From Actinacidiphila acididurans (lineage in GTDB: Bacteria; Actinomycetota; Actinomycetes; Streptomycetales; Streptomycetaceae): 64,000 bases of DNA. Every line of letters starts with the position of its first letter. Within the stretch, counting starts at the first letter, position 1. The notes under the pieces are model-generated. The model was given only the letters and a program-made list of their open reading frames with translations, made no database searches and was not told the DNA's origin. The DNA lies in contig NZ_JADKYB010000002.1 of NCBI RefSeq assembly GCF_016918855.1, forward strand, positions 310,001 through 374,000, given 5' to 3'. Positions 18,944-27,960 of this stretch are shown one piece after another. A program made the translations under genes and the position numbers.

Positions 18944-20617
18944 ATGCTTATCACGTCAAGGACGCCACGCCTGCTGAGCGCCGCGTTCACCGGAGCAGTC
19001 GCGGCCGGGCTGACGCTCGCCGTGCCGGCGGGGCCCGCCGCCGCGGCGACGGAGGAGTTGAAGGCGGCGGCCATCGATGTGGGGTCGGGCTATTACGACG
19101 AGGCGGGTGTGGCGGCCACACCCGATGGCACGGAATACATCGGCCTGCAGGACAACACCTCCGACGGAATCTTCGGGAAGACCGGGCACGTCGCGCTGGT
19201 GAGGAACAACAAGCTGGCCAAGACCATCACCGTCACGACCAATCCCATCGACGCCTCGTCGGCGGGCGGCACCGTGTTCTTCCTGGGGGACGGGGCGTCG
19301 AAGTACACGGGCAAGGTCGTCACCGTGAACGGGGACACGCAGACCGCCGACATTCCCATCACGACGTTCGACCCCACGGCGGTGGCGGCCCGGTCGGCGG
19401 ACCTCGCGTATGTCGTCGGTGAGGACTGGGACGTCCTGAGCAGCGGCCTCGACGGGTGGCTGCTGCCCGTCGGGTCCGGGGCGACGGCGCTGCCGACCGA
19501 GCGGGTCATGCCCCGCCCCGAGGGGATCGCGATCGGCAAGGACGGCACGCTGTACGTGGCCGGCTATGCCAGTGACGATCCGAACGTGCCGACCGGCGGG
19601 GAGCTGCTGGCCATCGCGCCGAACGGCACCCGGACCACTGTGCCGCTCGACGGCAAGCCGCAAGCCGTCGCCGTCGGTCCGGACGGCACCGTGTGGGTGA
19701 CCTCCGACCGCCCCGGCGCGGGGGTCTACGACAGCTACCTGTACGCGCTCCAGGGCAGCAGGATCAGCCATATCGTGCACGTACCCACCAGCACCGGAAA
19801 CCTCGCGGTCACCCCGAGCGGCACGGTGTACGGGGTGGGCGGCCTGTCGCGGTTCGCCGTGCGCAACGCCACCGTCGTGGCGCAGAGCAACAACTTCATC
19901 TACTACAGGGGCATCGCCGTCGCGCCGAACGGCCGGGTGTATACCGGCTCGCACAACCAGGGCCTGATGCTGCTGGCGGCCGACGACGCCACCCGGCCCA
20001 CCTTCCCCGGCGCACCCGCGCTCTCGGTACGGACCGGGACCGTGACCGCCACCGCCGCCCCCGTCGCGCTCACCTGGAAGGCCGCCGACAACCACGCGCT
20101 GGCCCAGGTGCAGGCGACCTCACCGGCGAAGCTGACCTTCGGACCCACGGCCACGGTGTGGAACACCACGATCCGGCCGGGCGGGAACGTGGTGTGGTCG
20201 CTCACCGCCCGCGACACCTGGACCAATACGGCGACGGCGTCCGTGACCCGCTCGGCGGCCCTGGTCACCGAAGGGTCGGGACACCGCTCCGGCACGTGGC
20301 GGGTCGTCAAGGGCAAGGACTACCTCGGCGGCCAGGTCCTGACGGCCAACGGCAGGAACGCGGCACTGGCGTGGACGGTCACCGGCCGCTCCGTCGGCCT
20401 CACCGCGGTCAAGGGCCCCACGCAGGGCCGGGCGCTGATCTACGTCGACGGCCACAAGATCACCACCGTCGACCTGCACGCCTCCAGGACCGCCGACCGG
20501 CAGGTCGTGTGGACCCGCACCTGGAGCACGGCCGGCTCGCACACCGTCAAGATCGTGGTCGAGGGCACCGCCGGCCGCCCCAACGTCGCCACGGACGGCC
20601 TGACCGTCATCCGCTGA
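18944..20617 (+). CDS. Secreted beta-propeller-like protein with C-terminal beta domain, function unknown
   Basis: A protein of about 557 residues, exported: MLITSRTPRLLSAAF followed by a hydrophobic core ending AAAA near residue 35. Residues about 45-350 contain repeats such as PEGIAIGKDGTLYVAGYA, PQAVAVGPDGTVWVTS, NLAVTPSGTVYGVG and GIAVAPNGRVYTGS, typical of NHL/YncE-like propellers. An Ig-like segment (about 360-440) is followed by a beta-rich domain (about 445-557) starting SGTWRVVKGKDYLGGQV, which resembles carbohydrate-binding-like domains of secreted actinobacterial proteins. No catalytic motif is visible. ATG 18944 follows GGGGGGA closely; ATGs at 18920 and 18932 are alternatives that keep the signal peptide. 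I cannot name a function. Confidence 0.65.
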   Translation: MLITSRTPRLLSAAFTGAVAAGLTLAVPAGPAAAATEELKAAAIDVGSGYYDEAGVAATPDGTEYIGLQDNTSDGIFGKTGHVALVRNNKLAKTITVTTNPIDASSAGGTVFFLGDGASKYTGKVVTVNGDTQTADIPITTFDPTAVAARSADLAYVVGEDWDVLSSGLDGWLLPVGSGATALPTERVMPRPEGIAIGKDGTLYVAGYASDDPNVPTGGELLAIAPNGTRTTVPLDGKPQAVAVGPDGTVWVTSDRPGAGVYDSYLYALQGSRISHIVHVPTSTGNLAVTPSGTVYGVGGLSRFAVRNATVVAQSNNFIYYRGIAVAPNGRVYTGSHNQGLMLLAADDATRPTFPGAPALSVRTGTVTATAAPVALTWKAADNHALAQVQATSPAKLTFGPTATVWNTTIRPGGNVVWSLTARDTWTNTATASVTRSAALVTEGSGHRSGTWRVVKGKDYLGGQVLTANGRNAALAWTVTGRSVGLTAVKGPTQGRALIYVDGHKITTVDLHASRTADRQVVWTRTWSTAGSHTVKIVVEGTAGRPNVATDGLTVIR

Positions 20618-20834
20618 CGCACCGACTGACGTCTCAACTCACGTACCAACCGGCGCATTCACCGGCATTCACGGACAGCGGCATCGCGCACCGGGTCCCG
20701 CCCCCGACTTGGGCGGGACCCGGTGCAAGCTTCGATTGCCGTTCACCAGCGGTTTTCTCGTACGGCAACGTGTCGAGGTGTGATCCTTGACGATCCTCAC
20801 GACGTGCGGATCAGTCGCAAGAAGGAGACCACGA

Positions 20835-22496
20835 ATGTTCGACCGTTCCAGCCGCCCGGCGGGCCGGGCCAGACGCACCGCGCTCGGGGTGGCCGCCTCG
20901 ATCGCGATCGGCGCCTGCATGGTGAGCGTGTCCGGCGGCCCGGCGGTGGCCGCCCCCGCGGGCAAGTCCCCGCTGATCCCGGGTGACCTGCTGGTGAGCC
21001 GGGTGCACTACACCGGCACCGCTTCCATGATCACGCCCGGCGTCACCGTGCTGCCGACCGGCGCCGTCGCCGTCGCGGACGGCTCGTTCGCGCACGTCTG
21101 GGACAACGTCTCGGTCGACGAGAACTTCGGGGTCACCGCGCCGATCCACCTCGACCAGATCACTCCGTCGGGCACCACGGTCGACTCGATCACCGCCCCC
21201 GACGGCACCCCGAGCGCCGCCAGCCGCGGGCACGACCTGCTGATGGGCAGCTTCTCCTCGAAGTCGGAGCTGGCGCTCAACCTGTCCACCGGCGGCGACG
21301 CGGTCACCCTCATGGGCTACGTCACCCCGGCGAACACGCTCGACGCGTCCAACGGCAACACCCCCGGCGTGGTGGACCCGACCAACCCGGACGCCCAGTC
21401 CGTCTACCGCGCGGTCGGCGAGCTCGACGCCAACGGCAAGTTCCACGTCACCGAGACCAACGCCTACAGCGGTGACAACGGCCGCGCGGCGATCCTCGAC
21501 GACGCCACCGGCACGTACTACACCGCCGGAAACTCCAACAACGGCTCCGGCACCTCCGTCCCGGGCACGATCTACGGCACGGGCGCGCAACTGGTCACCC
21601 CGGCCCACACGCCCGAGCAGGCGCAGAACCCGGGTCAGCCGACCCCGGTCGGCGGCTTCAGCGTGACCCAGCTGCCCGGTGTCACCAAGGCGGACAAGCT
21701 CGGCAAGGACACGAACTTCGCCTCCGTCGCGCTCCACGACGGGGTGCTCTACTACACCAAGGGCTCCGGCAGCAACGGCGTCGACACCGTCTACTTCGTC
21801 GACACCACCGGCACCGCCTGCCCGAGCGGCGTCGGCACCCCCGTGCCCGGCGCGCCGCTGCCGACCGCGGCCGACACGTACGACGCCGAGACCGGTCAGC
21901 CGGCCGACAACATGTGCGTCCTGGCCGGGTTCCCGACCGCGCCGGCCAAGTCGATCAAGACCCCGGACACCGGCGCGTCGAGCAACACCGCCGACTTCGG
22001 CGCGATCTGGTTCGCCAACCCGACCACGATCTACGTCGGCGACTCCGGCAACGGCACCGACACCTACAGCAACGGCAGTTTCACCGCCGCCGCGGCCCAG
22101 AACCTCGCCGGCATCCAGAAGTGGTCGCTGGTCAACGGCACCTGGACCTACGACTACACCCTCAACGCGGGCCTCGGCCTCGGCGTGCCCTACACCGTCC
22201 CCGGCCTGCCCACCGGCACCAACCCGGTCACCGGCACCCCGTGGACCCCGGCGGTCGACGGCATCCGCAACTTCACCGGCAAGGTCAACTCCGATGGCAC
22301 GGTGTCCCTCTACGGTGTGACCACCGCGGTCGGCGGCGTGTCCGACTACGGGGCCGACCCGAACAAGCTGGTCTCCATCACCGACAACGTCGCGGCCACC
22401 AGCCTGCCCGCCGGTGAGAAGTACACCACCCTGAAGACCGCCGCCGCGGGCGACGTCCTGCGCGGTGTCTCCTTCACCCCCGGCAGCACCCGCTGA
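20835..22496 (+). CDS. Secreted protein of unknown function
   Basis: A 553-residue protein with a good ribosome binding site (AAGGAGACC) before ATG 20835 and a signal peptide (about 1-40, ending AVAA). The mature part is rich in Gly, Thr, Asp and Asn with repeated turns such as DATGTYYTAGNSNNGSGTS, DFGAIWFANPTTIYVGDSG and IQKWSLVNGTWTYDYTL. This looks like a beta-propeller repeat protein similar to hypothetical secreted proteins of streptomycetes. There are only two Cys residues in the mature part (about residues 338 and 362), which could form a disulfide. No catalytic motif or anchor is visible. It lies 217 bp after another secreted propeller-like gene. Confidence 0.65.
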   Translation: MFDRSSRPAGRARRTALGVAASIAIGACMVSVSGGPAVAAPAGKSPLIPGDLLVSRVHYTGTASMITPGVTVLPTGAVAVADGSFAHVWDNVSVDENFGVTAPIHLDQITPSGTTVDSITAPDGTPSAASRGHDLLMGSFSSKSELALNLSTGGDAVTLMGYVTPANTLDASNGNTPGVVDPTNPDAQSVYRAVGELDANGKFHVTETNAYSGDNGRAAILDDATGTYYTAGNSNNGSGTSVPGTIYGTGAQLVTPAHTPEQAQNPGQPTPVGGFSVTQLPGVTKADKLGKDTNFASVALHDGVLYYTKGSGSNGVDTVYFVDTTGTACPSGVGTPVPGAPLPTAADTYDAETGQPADNMCVLAGFPTAPAKSIKTPDTGASSNTADFGAIWFANPTTIYVGDSGNGTDTYSNGSFTAAAAQNLAGIQKWSLVNGTWTYDYTLNAGLGLGVPYTVPGLPTGTNPVTGTPWTPAVDGIRNFTGKVNSDGTVSLYGVTTAVGGVSDYGADPNKLVSITDNVAATSLPAGEKYTTLKTAAAGDVLRGVSFTPGSTR

Positions 22497-22513
22497 CGTA
22501 ACGCGAAACGCGA

Positions 22514-22550
22514 GTCGGCGGGAGCGGGCCCCACAACCACGCCCGCCGAC
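22514..22550. terminator. Hairpin between convergent genes
   Basis: A 9-bp perfect inverted repeat, GTCGGCGGG (22514-22522) and CCCGCCGAC (22542-22550), lies in the 68-bp gap between the convergent secreted-protein gene and gmhB. It may terminate both transcripts. The 19-base loop makes it only moderately convincing. Confidence 0.45.
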
Positions 22551-22564
22551 AACGGCGACTCCGG

Positions 22565-23158
22565 TCAGGCAGGCGGGATCTCGCGGGCCGCGATGGCGGT
22601 GAGCGCCTCGGCGGTCGTGGCCCGGTACAGGGTGGGTGCCACACCGGGGAGGGGCTGCGGGGCGACGAGGGCGGTGCGGGTGCCGGCGCGGTGGCCGGCC
22701 TCGATGTCGCCGGCGGAGTCGCCGACCATCCACGAGGAGGACAGGTCGCGGTCCAGGTCGCCGGCGGCCTGGTGGAGCATTCCCGGGGCCGGCTTGCGGC
22801 ACGAACAGACGACGGAGAGCCGGGGCACGACACCGCCCGGATGGTGCGGGCACAGATAGATCCCGTCCAGCCGGACCCGGTGAGGGGCCAGGAGTTCGCG
22901 CAGGCGCCGGTGCATCGGTGGAACGGCCGCCTCGTCGAACAGGCCGCGGGCCAGTCCGCTCTGGTTGGTGACCACGACCAGAGCGAAACCGGCCTGCTGA
23001 AGGGCGCGCAGCGGCGGCCCGACGCCCGCCTGGAGCACCAGGTCCTCGGGGCGGGACGGGTAGTGCCGCGGTTCGGTGAGGGTGCCGTCGCGGTCGAGGA
23101 ACACCGCCGGCCGCCGAAGGGTGCCGGTGCGCGCCGGGTCGTTCCTGGGCAGGTTCAC
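22565..23158 (-). CDS. gmhB: D-glycero-D-manno-heptose 1,7-bisphosphate 7-phosphatase (GmhB-like HAD)
   Basis: A 197-residue HAD phosphatase of the GmhB type. Motif I is FLDRDGTL (nucleophile and acid/base Asp), motif II VVTNQSG, and the lysine is in CSCRKPAPGM. The GmhB zinc cluster is complete: CPHH, then about 15 residues, then CSC. MVGDSAGDIEAG is motif IV. It removes the 7-phosphate from heptose 1,7-bisphosphate, the step between the HldE kinase and nucleotidyltransferase reactions, both encoded nearby at 31691-33856. The GTG at 23158 overlaps the stop of the preceding gene (GTGA), so the two are translationally coupled. It is the last gene of the - strand operon. Confidence 0.88.
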   Translation of the reverse strand: MNLPRNDPARTGTLRRPAVFLDRDGTLTEPRHYPSRPEDLVLQAGVGPPLRALQQAGFALVVVTNQSGLARGLFDEAAVPPMHRRLRELLAPHRVRLDGIYLCPHHPGGVVPRLSVVCSCRKPAPGMLHQAAGDLDRDLSSSWMVGDSAGDIEAGHRAGTRTALVAPQPLPGVAPTLYRATTAEALTAIAAREIPPA

Positions 23159-24030
23159 GCGTGCGACGGGGCGTGGACCTTGAGCACATTGCGCAGGTAG
23201 CCGGCCGCCGCGGACGTCTCGGCCAGGAGAATCGACCGCGCGCAGTGCGGTTCGAGCGTGAGGTACCCGTCGTAGCCCGCGGTGGCCAGGCTTTCCACGA
23301 TCGCCGGCCAGTTCAGTTCCCCGGCGCCGAGCGGCGCCGTGTCGTACGCCCTGCCGTGATCGGTGTACCGGGTCCAGCCGTCGGCCGGGGTGTCCGCCGG
23401 CGCCCGGCGTACGTCCTTCACGTGGGCGTAGCGCACCCACGGCAGGAGCAGCGGCAGCGCGTCGCGGTCCGGGGATACCGAAGCGCACAGGAAGTTCGCG
23501 GCGTCGAAGTTCAGGCCGAACCAGGGCGAGTCGACCCGCTCGAGCAGTGCCGCCAGCGCTTCCGGCCGCCTGCTGACGTCGGACCCGGCCGGGTCCCAGC
23601 CGAACGCGTCGAACTCGTTCTCCAGCACGACGACGACCTCCTCGGCCGCGGCGTGGTCGAGGACCGGTGCCAGCGCGTCGGCGTACGCCGCGACGGCATG
23701 GTGGTCATCGACCACCGGCGCGTGGCCGAAGTAGGTGTTCACCCGGTCGCAGCCGGTCCGGGCCGCCAGCGTGATCGCCTCGTGGAGCAGCGCGACGCCC
23801 TCCACGCGGCCGGCGCCGTAGAGCGTGCTGGGGGTCGATACGCAGGCTGTTCGCAGCCCGGCGCGGTCCAGCTCGCGCAGCGCGGTGTCGACACCGTCCC
23901 GCGCGGCGTTCTTCGGATACCAGAATTCCACCGCGTCGCATTGGGCGGACCCGGCCATTTCGATCAGGTCGTCCACGCCGTCGGCGTCCGTGAATTCGGT
24001 GCCGGAAACCGCGATCGACATTCCTTGCAA
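23155..24030 (-). CDS. Xylose-isomerase-like TIM-barrel sugar isomerase/epimerase
   Basis: A protein of about 290 residues of the AP-endonuclease-2/xylose-isomerase-like TIM-barrel superfamily, which often binds a divalent metal and isomerises, epimerises or eliminates on keto-sugars. Candidate metal ligands are Glu in VVLENEFD, Asp in FGLNFDAANF, His in YAHVKDV and Glu in LTLEPH. The start is either TTG 24030 (GAGGAAA about 8 bases upstream) or ATG 24021. It lies next to a GMC oxidoreductase, an arrangement seen in pathways that oxidise a sugar to its keto form and then rearrange it. In this cluster it may act on an oxidised heptose; the substrate is inferred, not known. Confidence 0.75.
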   Translation of the reverse strand: MQGMSIAVSGTEFTDADGVDDLIEMAGSAQCDAVEFWYPKNAARDGVDTALRELDRAGLRTACVSTPSTLYGAGRVEGVALLHEAITLAARTGCDRVNTYFGHAPVVDDHHAVAAYADALAPVLDHAAAEEVVVVLENEFDAFGWDPAGSDVSRRPEALAALLERVDSPWFGLNFDAANFLCASVSPDRDALPLLLPWVRYAHVKDVRRAPADTPADGWTRYTDHGRAYDTAPLGAGELNWPAIVESLATAGYDGYLTLEPHCARSILLAETSAAAGYLRNVLKVHAPSHA

Positions 24031-24130
24031 CGTGATTTCCTCTCTGCTTGCTGCTCTCTGATCGGCGCTGCCGGTGCCTGTCGCCTGCCTGTGACGCGCC
24101 GGTCACCCGGCGAGGATCGCCCGGCGAAGG

Positions 24131-25570
24131 TCACCCGGCGAGGATCGCTCCGAGCCGCTTGCCGAGCGCGAGCGTCGTCATCGACGGGTTCGCCGCTCCC
24201 GTGCGCGGCATCACCGACGGCCCGCACGCGTACAAGCCCGCTATGGCGGTGAACTGGTGGTCCTGGTCGAGGACTTCACCGAAGGCCAGCGTGCCGCCCT
24301 CGTGCTGCTCGGAACCGAGCGGGAAGCTGTACGTACGTGGCGTCGGTGTGCGGGCCGCGGTCAGCCGGTCGGCCAGGTCGGGCGAACCGTGCTCCGCCGA
24401 GAACTCGAGCGAGTCGGCCGGGACCCCGAGCAGTTGCGCCGTTTCGGCCCACAGTTCGCCGAGCAGGTGCTGCTGCGCGGCGCGTACCTCCTCGTCGGCC
24501 GCTTCGAGCCGGGCGTGCACGGTGGTCGGCCAGGGCCATTCGTCGCCGCCCTCGCACCGCACCCGGCCGTGCGGGCCGCGGCGCTGCTCGCCCATGGTCC
24601 AGCTGTCCAGGCCGACCGTGCCGTCGGCGCCTTCGGTGAAGCGCACGAACTGGTTGGACCGGGTGCCGGCGGTGCCGGTGCGATGGTAGATGTGCCCCTC
24701 ACGAGCAGCGGCCCGGACCGCATCGGGAAGCCGTTCGGCATCGGCGACGGCGACGTTGAACCCTTGCGAGATCTTGTCCACGAGGCCTGGCAGCTCACGC
24801 GGCGCGTCGGCGCCCGAGCCGGCCAGCGCCTGGATCGCCAGCCGGCTGTTCACGACCGTACCGGCGGCCAGCACCACCCGCTTGGCTCGCAGATCGCGCA
24901 GTTCGCCGTCCTCGGCGCGGACCAGCACGCCGGTCACCCTGCCGCGCTCCACACGGACCGCCAGGACGTCGTGGCCGGCCAGGATCGGCACGCGCCGCAC
25001 CCTCGGGTCGCCGTCGTCGTCCCACCACGCCAGCGGACTGAACGCGCTCCACCCGCCGCCGGGTTCGGTGCGGGTGGCGTGCGGCGTACGCCCGAACTCC
25101 AGTTCCCCGACGGTCAGCCCGGCGGCTCCGGGAGCCTCGGCGCCCCAGGCGACCACGTCGTCGACGACCCGCTCGTACAGCGACGGGCCCCCGTCCCACG
25201 TCTCGGTCAGTTCCTTGACCACCGCGTCCGGCCACTCCTCGGACAGGGCCCACCGCTCGACGGGCAGCAGTACGCCGCCCCAGTAGAGCGAGCGGCCGCC
25301 GACCCGGCGCCGCAGGCCGGCCAGGTCGCGGTAGACCCCGCCGGCGCTCTCGTACGGACGGCGGAAGTCCGGGTCGGTGTCCGGACGCAGCCAGAGCCGT
25401 AGCGCTTCGGCCGGGGAATACTGGTTCTGGATGTGTGCGCGGCCCCGGTCGGGCCCGGCCTCCAGAACGGCCACCGACCCCCCGTCCCGCCGGCCGATTT
25501 CCGCCGCCGTCGCGAGACCGGCCATTCCTGCGCCGATGACGAGTGTTTCCACGTCGACCGACGTTCCCAT
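24131..25570 (-). CDS. GMC-family FAD sugar oxidoreductase
   Basis: A 479-residue flavoprotein. The FAD-binding motif is VIGAGMAGLATAAEIG near the N-terminus, followed by the acidic LEAGPD. GGRSLYWGG and VLAAGTVVNSRLA are typical of the GMC/pyranose-oxidase group. The C-terminal GMC motif includes His in QHEGGTLAFG and Asn in GAANPSMTTLALG, the usual catalytic His/Asn pair. It probably oxidises a sugar hydroxyl to a ketone, with an unknown electron acceptor. It is paralogous to the enzyme at 35065-36678 across the cluster; the pair may act at two positions or form a heteromer. ATG 25570 is chosen; GTG 25576 would add two residues. Confidence 0.82.
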   Translation of the reverse strand: MGTSVDVETLVIGAGMAGLATAAEIGRRDGGSVAVLEAGPDRGRAHIQNQYSPAEALRLWLRPDTDPDFRRPYESAGGVYRDLAGLRRRVGGRSLYWGGVLLPVERWALSEEWPDAVVKELTETWDGGPSLYERVVDDVVAWGAEAPGAAGLTVGELEFGRTPHATRTEPGGGWSAFSPLAWWDDDGDPRVRRVPILAGHDVLAVRVERGRVTGVLVRAEDGELRDLRAKRVVLAAGTVVNSRLAIQALAGSGADAPRELPGLVDKISQGFNVAVADAERLPDAVRAAAREGHIYHRTGTAGTRSNQFVRFTEGADGTVGLDSWTMGEQRRGPHGRVRCEGGDEWPWPTTVHARLEAADEEVRAAQQHLLGELWAETAQLLGVPADSLEFSAEHGSPDLADRLTAARTPTPRTYSFPLGSEQHEGGTLAFGEVLDQDHQFTAIAGLYACGPSVMPRTGAANPSMTTLALGKRLGAILAG

Positions 25571-25649
25571 GAACACCCCACAGTTGTGTTGGTAGTCCGA
25601 GTGCTGTCATCGGGCGGCGAGGCGACCGCTCGGGCGGTGCGTCACCCCG

Positions 25650-26645
25650 TCACACCCGGCACGGCTGCTCCAGGCTCGCCGCCATGGTGAGCGCGCTGCT
25701 GCTGGGCAGTTCGAGCTTGTAGGCGTAGTCACCGCGGGTCAGGTCGAAGGTGTCCGTTCCCTGGCCGACGAGTTCGGTGGCCATCGCGGCGATCAGCAGG
25801 TGCCCCGGCGAGTCACGGCCGTGGCTCATGTTGTAGGCCGCGCGGTAGGCGTAGTAGGTGCGGTCGTGCCGGAAACCGAACCACCCGGCGAGCAGGGTGT
25901 CGTCCAGCCACAGCTCGTGCAGCCGCGCGGCGCTGGACGGCTCGGCGGCGACGGCCGCGTACGTCCGGTCGATCACTCCGCCGTCGAACGGCGCCACCGC
26001 GTCGGGCCGGTCACCCCACTGCTGGTTGTGCAGGGCGATGAACGCCGGCAGGCGGGCGGCGATCCCCTCCGAGGTGTCCGCGCAGGTCAGCCGCAGCGTG
26101 CCGAGCCGTTCGATCCGGCGGCGCTTTCGCCGCATGTCGCGCCGTTCGCTGACCCGTTGGACGACCTCGGGGTCGGTGAGGTCGAGCCGGAACACCGTCT
26201 CCGACGGCTGGGGCGCCGCGCCCAGCTCGGACACGGCGCGCACCAGCGGTCCCTCGGCCACCAGGTTGCTCAGCTCCAGGCGGGCGCCGAACTCCCGCTG
26301 ACACCGGCCGATCGCCTCGGCCAGCCCCTCGATGTCGGGCCCGGGCCCGGTGGGCGACGCGTCGCCCACCTCCGCGACCTCGTGGTAGTCGGCCCACGGC
26401 CAGGACAGCGGGCGCAGCACCGCCGTACCGCCGTCCTGGTGCAACTGCAGGCCGACCACCACGGTGGGCCGGTCGGTACGGGTCAGGTGGACCAGCACCG
26501 GGGTCGCGCCCTCGGCGTCGGCCGCCTCACGAATCCAGGCCCGCCACCAACCGCGCGTCTGGAACGGCGTCCGCGCCGAGAGCCGGTGCGCGTCCAGGAA
26601 ATCCGTCGCGGCCCGTGCGCCGTACTCGAACGCGACCGCAGTCAT
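25650..26645 (-). CDS. GNAT_6/CelD-like acyltransferase
   Basis: A 331-residue protein of the GNAT-like BioF2/CelD group (FemAB-like fold, two GNAT halves). Visible features are TPFQTRGWWRAWIREA near the N-terminus, the helix region RRKRRRIERLG, HNQQWGDRP, and the C-terminal DLTRGDYAYKLEL that closes the acyl-CoA or aminoacyl binding site in this family. Relatives acylate amino groups in polysaccharide and antibiotic pathways. Here it lies 37 bp after an aminotransferase gene, so it may acylate the amino sugar that enzyme makes. Donor and acceptor are not evident from sequence. Confidence 0.72.
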   Translation of the reverse strand: MTAVAFEYGARAATDFLDAHRLSARTPFQTRGWWRAWIREAADAEGATPVLVHLTRTDRPTVVVGLQLHQDGGTAVLRPLSWPWADYHEVAEVGDASPTGPGPDIEGLAEAIGRCQREFGARLELSNLVAEGPLVRAVSELGAAPQPSETVFRLDLTDPEVVQRVSERRDMRRKRRRIERLGTLRLTCADTSEGIAARLPAFIALHNQQWGDRPDAVAPFDGGVIDRTYAAVAAEPSSAARLHELWLDDTLLAGWFGFRHDRTYYAYRAAYNMSHGRDSPGHLLIAAMATELVGQGTDTFDLTRGDYAYKLELPSSSALTMAASLEQPCRV

Positions 26646-26682
26646 GCGGTCCGCTCCCTCGGCCGCGACCCCGGTGCGGCGC

Positions 26683-27930
26683 TCATGACGCTGCCTTGGC
26701 CGCGTCCTCGACAGTGGTGCGGAACAGCCGTGCCGCTGCCTCGATCGCCTCGGCGTCGGCGTCCACGTCGATGCCCACCGCGCTGCCGAGGTAGGAGTCG
26801 ACCACCCCGACGCTCAACGCGATGGTGCGGCTGAGCAGGTCGTCCGTGCGCGGCAGGCTGACCGGCGGGTAGGACGGACGCAGGACCGCGCGGTCCGGCC
26901 GGCGCCGCTCGGACGCCGTCGACGCCGCCTGATCCGGCCGCAGCTGCGGCATGTTGACGTAATTGTGCTTGCCCGACTGGCTCAGGGTGATCGTGCCCAG
27001 CCGGGTCGCCACCTCGGCGGCCAGGGCCGGGTCCGCGAAGGTGTACGCGAGCACCGTGGCGCAGTCGCCGTCCGGGTCGTGCAGTGTGCGGGGCGTCACC
27101 CCGGGCAGCTCGCCGATCGCGGCCGCGAGCTTGTCCCGGTTGGCCCGCAGCGTGCGCAGGGTGTCCGGCACCTTGCGCACCTGGGCGAGCGCGACCGCGC
27201 CGGTCAGCTCGTGCATCCGCAGATTCAGGCCGAACAGCGGCGGCCCGTCGGTGACGCCCAGCCGCAACGGCGCGGCGCCGTGGTCGTGCAGCGCGAACGC
27301 CGTCTCGTACAGCTCCTTGTCGTCGGTGAGCAGCACACCGCCGTCGCCGGCCGTGAAGGTCTTGAAGACGTTGAGGCTGAACGCGCCGAACCCGCCGACC
27401 GTCCCCAGGTGCCGGCCGTGGTACGTGCCGCCGCCGGCCTGCGCGCAGTCCTCCACGAGCAGCAGCCCGTGCTCACGGGTGACGGCCTCGAGGGCGTCGA
27501 GATCGCACGGCGCACCGAGCATGTGCACGGCGATCACCGCCTTCGTACGCGGGGTGATCTTCGCGGCCACGTCCGCAGGATCGATCAGCAGGCTCTCGTC
27601 GATCTCGGCGAGCACCGGCTCGGCCCCGGTGTGCACGACCGCGGCGATCGAGGCGATGAAGGTGTAGCCGGGCACGATCACCTCGTCACCCGGGCCGATC
27701 CCCGCGGCGAGCAGACCGGCGAACAAAGCACTGGTGCAGCTGTTCATGCCCAGGCAGTGGCGTGCGCCGGTCAGGGCGCGGAACTCCTGCTCGAAGCGGG
27801 CGACCTTCGACGGCTGCGCGGCCCCGTCGTGGTTGTCGAAGCGGTACCGGCTCAGCTCGCGCTCACGTATGACGTCGAGCAGCTCGGCCTCCTCTTCCGG
27901 GCCGATGCGGGAAACTCCAGGTCCGGCCAT
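26683..27930 (-). CDS. DegT/DnrJ/EryC1 family sugar aminotransferase
   Basis: A 415-residue PLP-dependent aminotransferase of the DegT/DnrJ/EryC1/StrS family, which aminates keto-sugars. The PLP Lys is Lys190 in SLNVFKTFTAGDGG; the Asp that pairs with the PLP ring is in LLVEDCAQAGGG; VIVPGYTFIASIAAV is the conserved substrate-loop start. ATG 27930 follows AAGGAG by 6-7 bases. Together with GMC oxidoreductases in the cluster it could turn a hydroxyl into an amino group, in the way NtdA aminates 3-keto-glucose 6-phosphate in kanosamine synthesis. The exact substrate is unknown; the ADP-heptose genes nearby suggest a heptose. Confidence 0.85.
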   Translation of the reverse strand: MAGPGVSRIGPEEEAELLDVIRERELSRYRFDNHDGAAQPSKVARFEQEFRALTGARHCLGMNSCTSALFAGLLAAGIGPGDEVIVPGYTFIASIAAVVHTGAEPVLAEIDESLLIDPADVAAKITPRTKAVIAVHMLGAPCDLDALEAVTREHGLLLVEDCAQAGGGTYHGRHLGTVGGFGAFSLNVFKTFTAGDGGVLLTDDKELYETAFALHDHGAAPLRLGVTDGPPLFGLNLRMHELTGAVALAQVRKVPDTLRTLRANRDKLAAAIGELPGVTPRTLHDPDGDCATVLAYTFADPALAAEVATRLGTITLSQSGKHNYVNMPQLRPDQAASTASERRRPDRAVLRPSYPPVSLPRTDDLLSRTIALSVGVVDSYLGSAVGIDVDADAEAIEAAARLFRTTVEDAAKAAS

Positions 27931-27960
27931 GGCGGACTCCTTATCTACGATTCTGTCGTG

